Positions 1 to 11,230 of a stretch of 64,000 bases of DNA are shown here, piece after piece; positions within the stretch are counted from its first letter, which is position 1, and each line of letters opens with the position of its first letter. The notes beneath the pieces are model-generated. The model was not told where the DNA came from and did not search any database. It saw only the letters and a list, made by a program, of their open reading frames with translations. This DNA comes from Chara braunii (lineage: Eukaryota > Streptophyta > Charophyceae > Charales > Characeae). Position numbers and translations under genes: made by a program. Location of the stretch: contig BFEA01000078.1 of the NCBI GenBank assembly GCA_003427395.1, forward strand, positions 1,940,321 to 2,004,320, read 5' to 3'.

Positions 1-70
<70 letters not shown>
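1..70. repeat. (GA)n microsatellite
   Basis: An uninterrupted GA dinucleotide run opens the window and probably continues to the left of it. Confidence 0.98.
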
Positions 71-76
<6 letters not shown>

Positions 77-589
77 TGGGAAAAAAAAATACAAAAATGT
101 TACACCCGGCATGCCATATCGAAGTTCCAAATCTCCAGAAACCTCGACATCTTATGAAATTACAGTTGAAGGCCCTTTGTGTGGCCAATGGAACTATCTC
201 ACATCAGACCACCATTCAAGCTTAAACGACACGTCATGGAAAACCCGCATCTAAACAGGATTCCGCCCGGCCCTGAATGCCATATGGGCGACAATCTCTT
301 CCCTTGCGCTCTCCCCGTCGTGCTCATTCGCCTGAGCTGAACCCCATCTGCATCCACCTGATTGAAAAGTCCCAAATCTCGATGTCTAGCCATGAAACGG
401 TCAACATTGAAGAACACATTAGCGACCGCCGAGCTGTTTGGGATCCTCAGAGACTTTACGCAACGCATCTCACTTGTTTCATTAATGAGACGGAAAGAAA
501 GAAAGAAAGAAAGAAAGCGGCAAGCCACTCACTTTGTGTCTACTTTCAATTCTAATTTGCTGGATTGATCGATGCTGAGGCTTTCTTTT
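71..589. other. No gene recognised; short (GAAA)n inside
   Basis: Open frames here are short and show no motif. A GAAA tetranucleotide run lies at about 493-518. This stretch is downstream of the decayed transposase on the minus strand, so it may include the rest of that transposon, but I found no terminal inverted repeat. Confidence 0.4.
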
Positions 590-1750
590 ACGTATGTATT
601 GTATGAGTTGTGGAGCACGCCTATGGCCAGGACATGATCCGGAAGTGTGTCCAAATCAGCCTTCTGCCGCTTGTACAGCACACGCCACATCCCCTTAAGT
701 CACCCAAAACACCGTTCGACGCACTTTCGCACAGACTCATGTGCATCGTTGAAACGCAAGCAGTCACCTTGCTGCTGTCCTGGGAATGGGCGCAGAAGCC
801 ATGGCAGACAAGGGTAGCCAGCATCGCCAATCAAGTGCTGGTTGACCCTTCCCCCATGATTGAGCCGTGCCGAAGTGTCTCTGAAGTAACCATCAATAGC
901 ACCTCGCTCGTAAAGGGAGGATCTACGCAAAATTCTCGAATCGTGTACGCTACCAGGCCACCCCGCATCCAGGTCAAGGATGCGGAGATCCATGTCTGAC
1001 ACACACTGTGCCACTATGCTGTACTGGCGGGTGCGATCGTAGTAGTCCGTGTCCAATCCATTGCCCGGTTTCTCTATGAAAAAATGAGTGCAGTCTATGG
1101 CACCGACGCAGTTTGCAAAGCCCCAGCCTTGCAAACTTGGCGATGGTGCCTGGCATAGCCTCAGCATCAGGGAATGATATCAGCCCCAGCATGTTGTCCA
1201 GAATTGCCTTTGTCACCCGGTTTGTGCACTCAATGGCCGTCGCGTGACCGATGCCGAACCTGTCCCCAACCCTGTCATAAGACTCTCCGCTTGCAAACCT
1301 GTTCAATGCAGCAGCCAAGACACGAGCTGGTTCGATAGGCCGTCGCATCGTCGTGTGCTGACTCTCCAGATAAGGACTGAGCCGATCTAGCAGTCGTTTG
1401 AACAGTGGAGCAGGCATACGGAAGTACGATTTGAATCGCCTGCTCGTTGATGAAGTGCGGATTGTGCATGTCTCTCCACGTCCCCCCTGTCCGGTCTTTG
1501 ACCCATACTGAGCGTGGCAGTCGGCCTCCAACCCCTCGTGCCATCATGCCCTCTACTGCATGTATGATGTGCAAGCCCATCCACCCTCCGTCCGTGCTGA
1601 GCTGCCGACTTCCATGCATCCAGACTGCCTCATTGTGTGGTCTTGAGGCGAGGCCCATGATGCGAGACACAGAGAGCCGCTGGCGAAGCACAGTTTGGAC
1701 CCACAGCAGAATGACACGATGGAAGTGCTGCCTGCGTTGGACGTCCATGG
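590..1750 (-). pseudogene. PIF/Harbinger transposase (DDE_4 type), decayed
   Basis: The encoded protein would be the nuclease that excises and inserts a PIF/Harbinger DNA transposon in the nucleus. Read on the minus strand it begins with M at 1748, then a conserved-looking TGGTWRDM stretch, a helix-turn-helix-like region (ASGESYDRVGDRFGIG), and the DDE core: AIDCTH at about 1081-1101, GDAGYP at 809-829 and VERCFG at 707-719. All three acidic residues are present. Three lesions break it: a one-base frame change near 1430-1440, an extra base in the C4 run at 1121-1124, and an in-frame TGA at 700-702 where the family normally has Arg after FG. After the stop the frame goes on as LKGMWRVLYKRQKADLDTLP and so on to LHN, the usual C-terminus. 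The stop fits CGA to TGA. I saw no second (Myb-like) ORF nor terminal repeats. Family assignment is firm; function is lost. Confidence 0.88.
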
Positions 1751-1841
1751 CCTACAACTTATGGGGACGGTGCTGGCACCGGCCTTGCCACCAGGGAGTT
1801 GTAACCTGCGATTACAGCGCTGAATAAGTACGGCTATGGCT

Positions 1842-1952
1842 GTAGCCACCGCTAGTAGGAACCCGCTGTGGACATCCGAAGGCATGTGGACAATAGCCAC
1901 CGCTAGTAGGAACTCCAAACCCGCAGTGGACGTCGGAAGGCGCGTGGACAAT
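1842..1952. repeat. Two-unit imperfect tandem repeat (offset about 52 bp)
   Basis: The phrase TAGCCACCGCTAGTAGGAA starts at 1842 and again at 1894. Each is followed by a related CCGC-GTGGAC-TC-GAAGGC-GTGGACAAT tail. It lies just upstream of the transposase start. Confidence 0.7.
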
Positions 1953-2027
1953 CACGGAGGCAAAAGGGCTGCATTGAAGCGGCAATCCGCTGGCGGGGAC
2001 TCGCTCCACACCCAAACATTGGGCCTC

Positions 2028-2432
2028 TCTGCACTACTCTCCACATGCTCAAAAGACAATAAAGATGGCAATGCATCTTTCCATGTTTGGGCGGTGGGTT
2101 CAGTCCCATTTTGCACATTTCAGAGTAGTTGGTCCCCATGTGGTCACACGGGCGGACAGAAAGGACGACCCTGACACTTTGGGTTCAGGGCAAGTGCGGC
2201 GGGTCACACGGTCGAGGACCAAAAAAAAAAGGATGGAATTAGTAAAAAAAAAAACAGAAACAAATATGGAATTTGTTTTTTTATTCCTTTCGCGCCAGTA
2301 TAACGTGGGCCTTCGCTACAACGGATTGCCTCCTCGCTGCACTACTCTCCAAATGTGCAAAACGAGACTGAACCCACCCGTAGAACATGGAAAGATGCAT
2401 TGCCATCTATTTTGTCTTTCGCTACAACGCAT
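2028..2432. mobile_element. Foldback/MITE-like element with ~76-bp inverted arms
   Basis: The arm 2054-2129 is the approximate reverse complement of 2341-2417, sharing GATGGCAATGCATCTTTCCA and most of the rest. The loop is about 210 bp. Shorter direct repeats (CTGCACTACTCTCC at about 2030 and 2338; GGTCCCC followed by GTGTG-like sequence at about 2131 and 2440) overlap the arms, so the structure may be two head-to-head copies of one repeat. No coding capacity. Confidence 0.65.
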
Positions 2433-2501
2433 TTGAGACTTTTGGTCCCCGTGTGAGTATGCGCACAGTTCCGGCCCACAAACGTCGGTTGGAATTCGAA
2501 A

Positions 2502-2512
2502 AAACAGACCAA

Positions 2513-2579
<67 letters not shown>

Positions 2580-2593
2580 NAAACAGACCAACT
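2502..2593. repeat. Poly(A) block with one N, flanked by 13-bp direct repeats
   Basis: About 65 A residues plus a single N (2580) lie between two identical copies of AAACAGACCAACT (2502-2514 and 2581-2593). Either a bare poly(A) tail was inserted with a target duplication, or the duplication is an assembly join at a homopolymer. The N favours the second reading. Confidence 0.85.
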
Positions 2594-2914
2594 TTGCAGA
2601 CCGCCCAACAAAGGCCGCCGCCACTAACGTAAGATCTCCTTCAACGATTTTACTTAACCAAATGCGAAACCTGCAGACCGGGCTTTTACGTTTCTTTCGG
2701 ACTTTTACTTACCGTAAGTATGGTGGGATGAGCCCCTAGCCAGGGTGCAAAAATGACGTGAAAAGTCACTTTTGGGGCCTGCGACAGTTCTTGCACCTTT
2801 TCGAGGGAATAACTCTTCCCTACTGGACTAACTAGGAGGAGGATGGCCGGGACTGACATTCTGCCAGCCCCGCAAAAAAATTATGGGTAGTAGTGAAACA
2901 GGCTTGCCAGAAGG
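2594..2914. other. No feature recognised
   Basis: No long open frame, repeat or motif was found in this stretch between the poly(A) block and the first SINE-like element. Confidence 0.4.
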
Positions 2915-3255
2915 GCAGGGCAGCCCAGTTGGTAAGGCATGCAAGTGATATTCAGGAGGTCTTAGGTTCAATCCCCATTCTCATGTACCTTCTGGGCAAG
3001 CTTGGAGCCCGCCACCTAGAGATATGTCATTGGCGCCCCCCTAGTGGAATTGAGCAGAGACTGCTGATTTTCGTAGGGGCAGGGGACCCGAGGGGAGGCA
3101 CAGGCACAGGCACAGTCATTGGCCCATCTGGCCGAAATCTCGCCCATCTGCTGTAGCAGATGCCGCACCTGCTGGTGTGTGCAGCTCCCCTCGTTGGAGG
3201 CTTGAGCACGGATTTGGCTGCCACGGGCTCTCCAGTAATACTATAATGACAATAC
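2915..3255 (+). mobile_element. tRNA-derived SINE-like element, copy 1
   Basis: The head carries an A-box-like GGCAGCCCAGTTGG and, about 40 bases on, a B-box-like AGGTTCAATCCCC, separated by GGCATGCAAGTGATATTCAGGAGG in two parts. The same head in a less changed form occurs at 3967. Such internal RNA polymerase III promoters head SINEs. The body differs from copy 2, and the right end near CTCCAGTAATACTATAATGACA is a guess; no target duplication was identified. Confidence 0.5.
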
Positions 3256-3330
3256 AAAAGGCCTGAAAGGCCATCATGTCCACATTCTTCAGGTAATTGA
3301 ATTGGTTGCGCTTAAAAAATTAGCCTTTAA

Positions 3331-3486
3331 ACCACCAGTACCTTTCCCATATGTAGGCCGCGGGCATCTACTAGCCTACTCCTGAAAAATTGCCTCCACG
3401 CCGCGGATATGTTTCATCGAAGACGCGTGGCAGCCAAGTTTGAATTTGAGACCCGTGGCCCCACATATGACAAAAGTACTGGTGGT
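3331..3486. mobile_element. Small TIR element (MITE), ACCACCAGTAC family
   Basis: The left end ACCACCAGTAC (3331-3341) is exactly the reverse complement of the right end GTACTGGTGGT (3476-3486). Partial pairing continues inward (CCCATATGT against ACATATG). TTAA precedes the left end, but TTTT follows the right end. Two related elements lie at 54067 and 55124. No coding capacity. Confidence 0.65.
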
Positions 3487-3490
3487 TTTT

Positions 3491-3956
3491 CAAAAAGCAA
3501 AGAAAAAAAGAAGGAAATGAAAGTCCATTTGAATCAAGTGGTGCACTACGTAAAACAGATGCACTCAACCAGAGCTCCAGTGTGAGTATGCCCTACTATG
3601 CTGGCCTACTGCTGTGGAAAGTTGATCTTCTTGGGGAGACTGTTGGACATAGTTGTAGAGGCATCTAAAGTGTTGGGAGCTTTGTGGACCGGCCTTATAC
3701 CTGGGAAGGAACTGGGCAATGCTGTGACAAAACTGCCTATTAGAACTCAGGTCGCAGCAGATCTGCTGAAGCATGTGTTTTTGGCCTATTTGGAACTCTA
3801 CCTGTGACTCACGCTCCCTTGTCCCTTTCTTTTTTGAAATGGATTCTGTGCAAACGCGAAGTCCATCTTGTGGGCTACAGGTTGAGATTCCATTCCTCGG
3901 TGCAGGCACAGCAGCCTTTTTCGAAAACCAAAAAAAGATCATAGAGACAACAAAAG
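3491..3956. other. Unassigned sequence
   Basis: Short frames on both strands have no recognisable motif. Nothing else was seen. Confidence 0.35.
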
Positions 3957-4427
3957 AAAATTGGAATCCAGCGGCCTAGCTCGGTTGGTTAGGCATGCAA
4001 GTGGCATTCAGGAGGTTGCGGGTTCAAGCCCCATGGCCGCCTGCGGCGCACTTAGTGCGAACGGACTGTGATAGTCCTCTGGATACCCTTGATCGGTATT
4101 AGCGGGGTCTATGACCAACACGGGTGTGAGTGTGAGCGCGCCTGGGTTGTGTGTGGTGTGTGGGAGAGTGTTGGCCATAGCCTCTGCTGCTACTCGATGA
4201 AGGGTGGGGGACGATGAGAAAGGGAGGCACAGCTACTGGCAGGTCTCGGTCTTTGCGTTAGCCAGACCCCCACTGGCGGCCCCAACCCTATACCCTAAAC
4301 GTTAGGGGCAAGGGGCAACATGAAATCCCCCCTTCACAAAGAGAGGAAAACTATGCTTGCAGGGGTCCCCTCTAGATAGTCTTAGGAGTAGGTAGGTAAA
4401 CAAAAAAAAAATTAAAAAAAAATTGGA
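3957..4427 (+). mobile_element. tRNA-derived SINE-like element, copy 2, with candidate target duplication
   Basis: The head resembles a tRNA: GCGGCC at 3969 can pair with GGCCGC about 70 bases on (acceptor-like). It has an A box TAGCTCGGTTGG, a D-loop-like GGTTAGGCA and a B box GGGTTCAAGCCCC. A body of about 350 bp follows and ends in an A-rich tail (4399-4420). AAAATTGGA occurs immediately before (3957-3965) and after (4419-4427) the element, as expected of target-primed insertion, though only TTGGA is informative next to the A tail. Anticodon and T-stem pairing are imperfect, so I do not call it a functional tRNA. Confidence 0.6.
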
Positions 4428-6924
4428 GATTTGATGTCGGGGAATGCCTTTACGGAGACCATACTCACACTAGTACTTGCCAGAATGTATCTGGCCACTA
4501 TAACATCCGCTCTTTGTTGTTCTTTTTTCCTTGTCTTTTCTCTTTGTTTTTTTTCGTGGTCTGCCAGTAAAGCAGGGTGTATTCCACGCTCTGCAAGCAT
4601 GTCACTATTACGATGCATGGGCATCGGGGGATGGCACGGGGGCAGCTGCGGATAAGCTGCGCTTAGCCAGAACTTGCTGTTGGGTATGGCGGAGGCGGAG
4701 AGGCAACAGAGAGTGTGGGCGCTGAGGTGGAGGCCACTTGTGATGCGCAAACCTCACACGCCGCGCGCCATTCCGTACCTACGAACGCCGATCAGAGAAG
4801 TTGGGGGCGGGGGACTCTTGTTTCGTACCAAGTGCCTTCCTGAGTTTTTGGCGGTCGTCAGGGACAAAATGGAGATACAAGAAAATCAGCAGAAGTGTTT
4901 CGAAGCAGCGCGCTCCCTCTTGGCCGAGGATATTGAGAGTGGCATGCTAGTAAGCAGGCAAAAAGAAATAGAACGGTGGAAGGGAGGGGCGGAATCTGCC
5001 ACTCCTTTCACGCTAAGTTCACGCTAAGTCTACAGCCGAGAGGCCAGAGACATGGAGATTTCAGGCTTCTGGGTCGGATCCATCGAGTCCCCGCGGGTGC
5101 TCAGGTGCGGCGCCACCTGGTTAAGACAGGGTTGGAGGGACCCAGGTCCGAAAGTTAGCCGGGAGGGCTCCTGCGCTGCGGGAGATCTCTGGGACCCTGG
5201 CCGCACCTTCGTATCCCAGGACTAGCCGTCGCCAAGAGCACAAATCCCCCTGCCGACACCAGCGACGGTTAAACTGTGGTCGCCACGCGGCGTGGGCCGC
5301 GGACCAAGGTAACTCCGTCGGGTCAGTGTAGGGCAGGATCAAGGGAGGGGAGGATAATCAATCAATTAAAACAAACCCGCTCCCCCCTACGTGGTAGGCT
5401 TTAGTTGGGTTGTACAGATGGGCCTGAGGAGCCCGTCGCAGGGTGTTCCGTACGTCCGTATCGCAGTACACGCAGTCGTCATCTGCAATTGGAAAGAGAG
5501 AGAACACACTGCAGCGGTTCAATGAGAGGGTCGACCACGGGCAGTTGCCTGCGCTCGCGTTAGCCGAGGCGAGCGCTGACTCCATACAAGTCTCAACAAA
5601 ATTCTCCCGACTTCTTACCTCCGTCAGCGGGCAAGCTCAGAGATTGTGATCACCAATTGATTTTTCGGACGCAGCTGATTAGGGTCAAGTCGCGGAGAGG
5701 TCAGCCGCTACGTGGAAGCGCGGGTGACTGATCGGTTGTCGGTCGAGCGTCGTGAGAAAAGGCCAATCCCGGACCCGTATGACACGATGGCTTTGGGGGA
5801 AGGAAGGGAAGACCTAGCAACGATCCCTGCGCGTACAGACGACGCAGGGATCGGCGAGGGTCGGGGAGGGGAGGGGGAATCCAACACACTCATGCATCCA
5901 TGCAGACGGTCGATACCAAAGGTTCCTCTAAATTGCGTCCGTAAGCGCCCACACATCTACTCATCCATCTATCCTAGACAGTGAGACATTCAGAATCCAT
6001 AGACTCTTATACCACTCAGCATGCATACAACAGAATACCCATACCTCGGTACATTGCACGCATCACACTAGGACAAAGCAGCATTGTAGATAAAAGTGAG
6101 TCCCTCACTATCAAAATTTCACACACGGCTGGCCTCCCTCAGGCGCAACCCACAATCAATCCGAACGCCAGCCAACCATAGCCACAAGGCGTTGTTGCCG
6201 GCGTCCTTCTATCTCCACCACCGCTTCGTCACTCCAACTATCTTACCCCAAGTCTACCGCTAATTCTGCCCCTCGTCGTCACTCTGCCCGTCACTGGGCA
6301 TGTCGAGCTTGTTCAACGCCGCAAACTTCGTGCATAGCTCACACAGTATTGCAGTTGAGATCAAAAGGGAAGGACAGGATGGGACTGCAACAATGTATGG
6401 ACTGAAAAACGGCGGGGTGCCAGCGCGAGGTGCGTGTAGAAAGGGGTGTAGTCTCCGTATGGATGAGAGGACAGAAGGAAGGTCGAGGTTTCAAGAGGAT
6501 TGAAGAGAGGCAAGTTGAAAGTTCTGTGTGATTTGGGTGGGCGTTCAAGCGGTGCGCGGTTCCCACCCTCACCACATTGATTTGACCATCCCAACTACAC
6601 AGCCAATCACTCGCGATGATGGGTAATGAGAGGATCAAATTTCGCTCGCGGGAAGACGAAGAGGCATAAAAGAGGGGAGCGCACAGCAAGAAGGAAAGAT
6701 GGTGCAAAGATGCAAAGCGGAGGAACGGGTTTACTATGCGTGCAAGAAATTAAAAAAACAGTCGCGCGCTCGTTATTACACAAAAAATTAAAATTTTCGT
6801 CCATACCAATTCCTAACTATTTCTTGGATTTAACAACACATTCGCTAACTGTCCACATGAAAAAGTCATCAGGGGCAGTGTTGAAAAATACAAGTTTTTG
6901 TTACGTCCCCCCTTCCCAAAAGAA

Positions 6925-6925
<1 letters not shown>
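4428..6925. other. Unassigned, no gene recognised
   Basis: Several frames of 60-120 codons occur, for example a plus-strand frame at 4674-5027 with an acidic/basic C-terminal half, but none shows a motif I know. A perfect 11-bp stem with 11-nt loop lies at 5821-5853. The stretch ends in a poly(A) run, so a retroposed copy ending there is possible. Confidence 0.4.
5821..5853. other. Perfect hairpin, 11-bp stem
   Basis: CGATCCCTGCG (5821-5831) pairs exactly with CGCAGGGATCG (5843-5853) around the loop 5832-5842. No T-run follows. Its role is unknown. Confidence 0.6.

Positions 6926-6956
<31 letters not shown>
6926..6956. repeat. Poly(A) tract
   Basis: About 31 A residues follow a unique sequence. 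It could be the tail of a retroposed copy or a simple homopolymer; I saw no flanking duplication. Confidence 0.8.
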
Positions 6957-6959
<3 letters not shown>

Positions 6960-8080
6960 AAACCCAACTTTCTCGATCGACCAGAATCTGTACTAAGACG
7001 CTTACTTGGGAATTTTCCCCTAAGGGTACGGAACGCCACAATGTACGGATCCTGGCTTGTCACACGCTTCGAGGGCGCACAACCATGCACCTTCCATAGC
7101 CTAATCTTAGTCTATGAGACTTGGTAATCCTAAATTGGCCGCAGAAGGAAGAGGAGAGATGTGGGGTTGGTCAACGGACAGGATCTGCACATCGTACATA
7201 TCAGTATTATCACGGTAATATCACCTCATAAGGGGCTTTGCCCTCTGATTAGAGGTACAAAACATGATTGTGTTGCGATGGCAGTTGTAGTTTTATCTCT
7301 CTGAAAAGCTGGAGATGGAGGACAACAGTACATCGACAAACATCGACTTCCGGGAGAGAGATAACAGACTTCATGCGACGACCAGTATTGCCCACCGTCG
7401 CTGACAACGGGTTTCAAGCTACAACAAGGTTTGTCCATTGTTACCTAAGCTCCTACTTCGGGCATGGTGTTGCTCATGATTCTTTGACACCCGGTGCTTT
7501 CACTGATTCCTTGTTGTGTTTTCAAATTCTAATCATTAGGTTGTGTCTTTTTTGTATAATATAGTATCGATCACTGTTGTTTATGGTGTAAAATAGGTAG
7601 TTTGTGGAGAGGTAATTCATTGACTTTGTTTGTTGACAATTAGGTGAGTGATACTCCTTAGGATTTGTATTCATTACCATCGTGATTTTGGATGATTAGC
7701 GAAGCTATGCTACCTTGTTGCTGGTTGGAGGTGCTAATTAGAGGTATACAAAGTGTAGAATGTGAATTTTGTGAATGGTTTGTTGGTTTTGCCCATGAGT
7801 TGCTTCATCACTAGGTTGTTGATTTGGATTTTCGTTGAGGTTGCTAATGGGAGGTGCTTAGGGTATAGACGTGGACATGTTACCTCGTTTGGATTTCACT
7901 AGGTTAGGGTTGCTTTATAATGTCGGTTTCAACGGTTTGGAGAAGGGGCAAATTAGGATTTGGCTTCTAAGGGTTTCGTTATTCACTCCTCGAAATGTCG
8001 ATTTTTTGGAATGTAGTGTGGTTACATTCATTCCTAGAACCGAATTCGTGAAAGAAAAGTGAAAACAGCATTAGGATAAG
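6957..8080. other. Unassigned; G/T-rich 3' half
   Basis: No motif or repeat was recognised. From about 7450 the plus strand is rich in G and T. Confidence 0.35.
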
Positions 8081-8640
8081 TCCTAAAAAAATAAGGACTC
8101 CCAAGTAAAAATTCCTAAAAAATAAAGCTCCTCCGGAGCATCTAAAATTTTTAGGAAGCCGCGTCTCATAGAGGCTTCGTGACTTGCGTAGGACACCGTT
8201 GTCTGCGACTCCATGGTCCCAAAGTTGCTCAACGGGCCAACCCGGCCAGGAGTCGAACATAGGAGGATTTCAGTGGTGGGATGAAGGCAACGGTCACCAT
8301 CGGTAGCTGTTGGTGAGCGAAGCGGATCGGGGATGGCAAGCGGGGGTGCCCTGTCCTCCGTAGTCGCCTGTTGCTTTTGAAGCGAAACGCAAAGGATGAC
8401 AAGGTATTGCTTCATTGTGGTACCGACAATTTGCGAGCAATGGAGGGTGTCCACTGGTTGGAATTCGAAGCAGTGGCTTCCTCCTCTCATATGGTCTGCA
8501 TATGGCGTCATATGAACGACCTGCAGTCGAATCTGTCGACATGCGAGTGTGAGGATACATGAGGAGGGCATTATTGCCCGCTCACTGAAGCCATGGGTTA
8601 TAGCATCTGTCACCCGCAGCACCCGCTTCCGAGGTCCTCA
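8081..8640 (-). other. Possible continuation of outer gypsy pol, not assignable
   Basis: On the minus strand this lies just beyond the RNase H of the outer gypsy element. Open frames of up to 179 codons run through it, but I recognise no integrase zinc finger, DDE core or chromodomain. The 8081-8160 part has AATTTTTAGGA-type repeated words. Confidence 0.3.
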
Positions 8641-11230
8641 ACGACTGGCAGGGAGATGAGGTGGGCCTTTGACGAGCTTCGTCGGACGATGCAATCGCTT
8701 CAACTTGTCCGCGTTTTCATGCCTCTCCGTCTTCCGGTGGATGATATCAAAATCGTATTCTTATAGTCGTACCACCCATTGTCCAATCATACCCGTATAA
8801 GTAGTAAGCCTTTTGAAGGCCAATAGCGGCTCGTGGTCGGTGACAAGGAGGAACTTCTGCCCGTAAAGATACAGATGGAAATGCTGGATCCCCAAAACCA
8901 CCGCGTAGCATTCTCCCTGGGGAGCCAAATCGTTCCTTCACTCGTCCGATACGGTACGGGACGCGTACTCGATGACGTGTTCACAACCGTTGTTCCCCTT
9001 CTGCGCTAGAATGGCGGAGATTGCCTCGGGCTGCCAATCCGTGATGAGAATGAATTGGTTGGCTGGGTCTGGTCGGATCAAAATAGGTGTCGTGGCCAGG
9101 GTTTACTTCAGAGTGGTAAGGCCCGTTCGCACTCCACGTCCCAGCTAAGAGACTGGTCCTTTCGTAGTAGATTTGTTAGAGACCTTGCAATAGCAGCAAA
9201 TCCCTTGATAAATCGACGGTAATACGACGCCAGTCCCCAAAAGGCTCGAACCTGCGTCAGCGGTGTGGGAACTAGAGCATCTGTGACAGCCGCGACTTTT
9301 CTCGAATCGGGCCTCAAGCCTCCCCGTGTCACCACGTGGCCCAAAAACAAGATTTCCGAAAGGAAGAACTCACTTTTCTCTAGCGCAATCTTGAATCTAG
9401 CATCTCTTAGAGCTCCCAACACCCATTCAATGTTCTATGCATGCCCGTGGTATGATTCCGAGTAGACCAGGATATCGTCCATATACACAATTACGCATAA
9501 ATTAATCATCCCCTGCATTAGCCGAGTCTTATTGACAAAGTTCTGAAACGTCACGTTCATCGCTTTTTGAAAGGTAGCTAGCGCGTCGCAGAGTCTCATC
9601 GGACACCGAACCCACTGCCACATGCCTTTGAACAAAACGAAAGTTGTCTTTGGCTGGTCTTCCTCCTTAACCAGGATATGGTTAAATCCATGACGAATAT
9701 CAAATTTGCTAAATAATTAGCACATCCAATCACATCCAGCAAATCGTCAATCCAGGGAAGGGGATATACATCTTTGTTCGTGATATCATTCAGCTTATGA
9801 TAATCGATGTCGATGCGGACTGACCCATTCTTTTTTTACACTAATACGACCGGGAACAATCATGGCCCAGTGGTCGGTTCTATCCATTCGTTAGCTTTGA
9901 GTTCCCTAATCCTCTGTAGAGCTGTCTTTTGTTCAGCGAGGAAGTATCGGTATGTTTTACAGTGGATCGAAGGGTGGTTTTCGGTTTGGATTTCGTGCTA
10001 AATTACTAATGGCAGTATGATATCGGTATCGGTTACACAAATCGCTCCCTGATATTCTTTTAGAATGTTCGCGATCAGCTGATGGATCTTGTCGGATACG
10101 TACCATGGTACGTGCAATTCCTACAGTTGTCCCACTAGCTGGACAATGATTGACTTGGTATCAATCCGTGCAGTGCTTCCGAAAGGGGGTGTGAAGATGA
10201 ACGAATTATCTGATCGGCAGGAGAACACCGTGGCCATCATCAACGCATCTTCCTTGTGGATTGCCACGTGTGCTTGTGGAGTCGTACCGTCGTGGATATC
10301 CTGCCATGGTACGGGTTTCTCCACGATCTTGATTCCGAGGCTGTTGGTTTGAATTTCGGGGTGCCCAGGGGGTTCCAAAGAGTCAACCTCAGCCACTAAG
10401 CGGAGCAATCTTACCTCTTTCCCTGGGGGTAGCAAGGAACAGGGTAAGTCCGAGATGTCACATAAATTCCTCTTATCGTTGTATCTTGCAAGCAGTGGAG
10501 TGGTGCCCTCGTGTAAGGTCCGAGGGGGTTCCAAATAATCTGTCATCCTAGAAATTTGCACGAGAGGCTCACCCAAGATCATTGCACGTGTCCTCTGTCG
10601 GTTCCGTTCCGTTATGCTGAATTATCCCGCAATCGTTCGTCGAGGTGGGTCATGAATGCGTTGTTGGGCCAGTTCTCGCACCACTAGATCATCCTCGTCA
10701 CCGTCATCAGTATCGCTCGAGAGTTCCCGTTTCTCTATCTAAGACTTGTTACATTCCGTGGGATTTTTCCATGTGATCATTCGGAGGGCTCCTATCGAAA
10801 GAGATCGCGGCGGGGTTGCGTCCACCATGGTTCGAAGAGTCAGTCTCATGGGTATAGCGTACGTTTTTCCTCCCGTGTTTCAGAGGATAATCGATCGTTT
10901 TTCAAAGTCTAGATTGACTCGCAACGCTGTGAGAGCTGGTAATCCTAAAAGAACGTCGTAGGTGCTTACATCTAACACTACAACATCTCCCGGGGCATGT
11001 ACCTTTCCTAACCGAATGACAAACATTGTCATTTGCCATACTGTTTTAATCTTTCTTCGTCTGTAGAGACGAGATGATCTTTCTCCGCAAGCATGATCAA
11101 GTATTTTCTTCTTCCCGCTCTTTCTACTACCCTTAGCGAGATAGCCAAGATGGCGGCTCCCGAGTTGATGATGGCATTGTACGAAATTCCCTAGACTTCG
11201 ATGTCACACTCGACGAATTTCACGAGATTG
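8641..11230 (-). pseudogene. pol: Outer Ty3/gypsy pol remnant: protease, RT, RNase H
   Basis: Domains appear in minus-strand order. A retropepsin-like motif at about 11170-11140 reads INSGAA where DSGA is expected; AAC in place of GAC removes the catalytic Asp. Then a second protease-like LLGLPAL, an undefined spacer (10582-10121), RT with a YMDD box (about 9490) followed by DILVYSE, FLGHVV and GLASYYRRFIKGF (9422-9150), and RNase H with YLYGQKFLLVTDHEPLLAF (about 8870-8810) and a degenerate ADxL end near 8690. Many frame changes and stops break it, and no single frame exceeds about 155 codons. The integrase is not recognisable. It is the downstream part of the gag at 33737-32642, separated by the nested insertion. 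Assignment to Ty3/gypsy is firm. Confidence 0.85.

Noticed and set aside
3968-4045. Functional tRNA gene
   Set aside because: A and B boxes are good, but anticodon and T-stem pairing fail, no normal anticodon loop is evident, and a long body with A-rich tail and target duplication follows. SINE is the better reading.
4674-5027. Plus-strand 117-codon frame as a host gene
   Set aside because: No motif, no conserved start context and an equally open frame on the other strand; left as unassigned.
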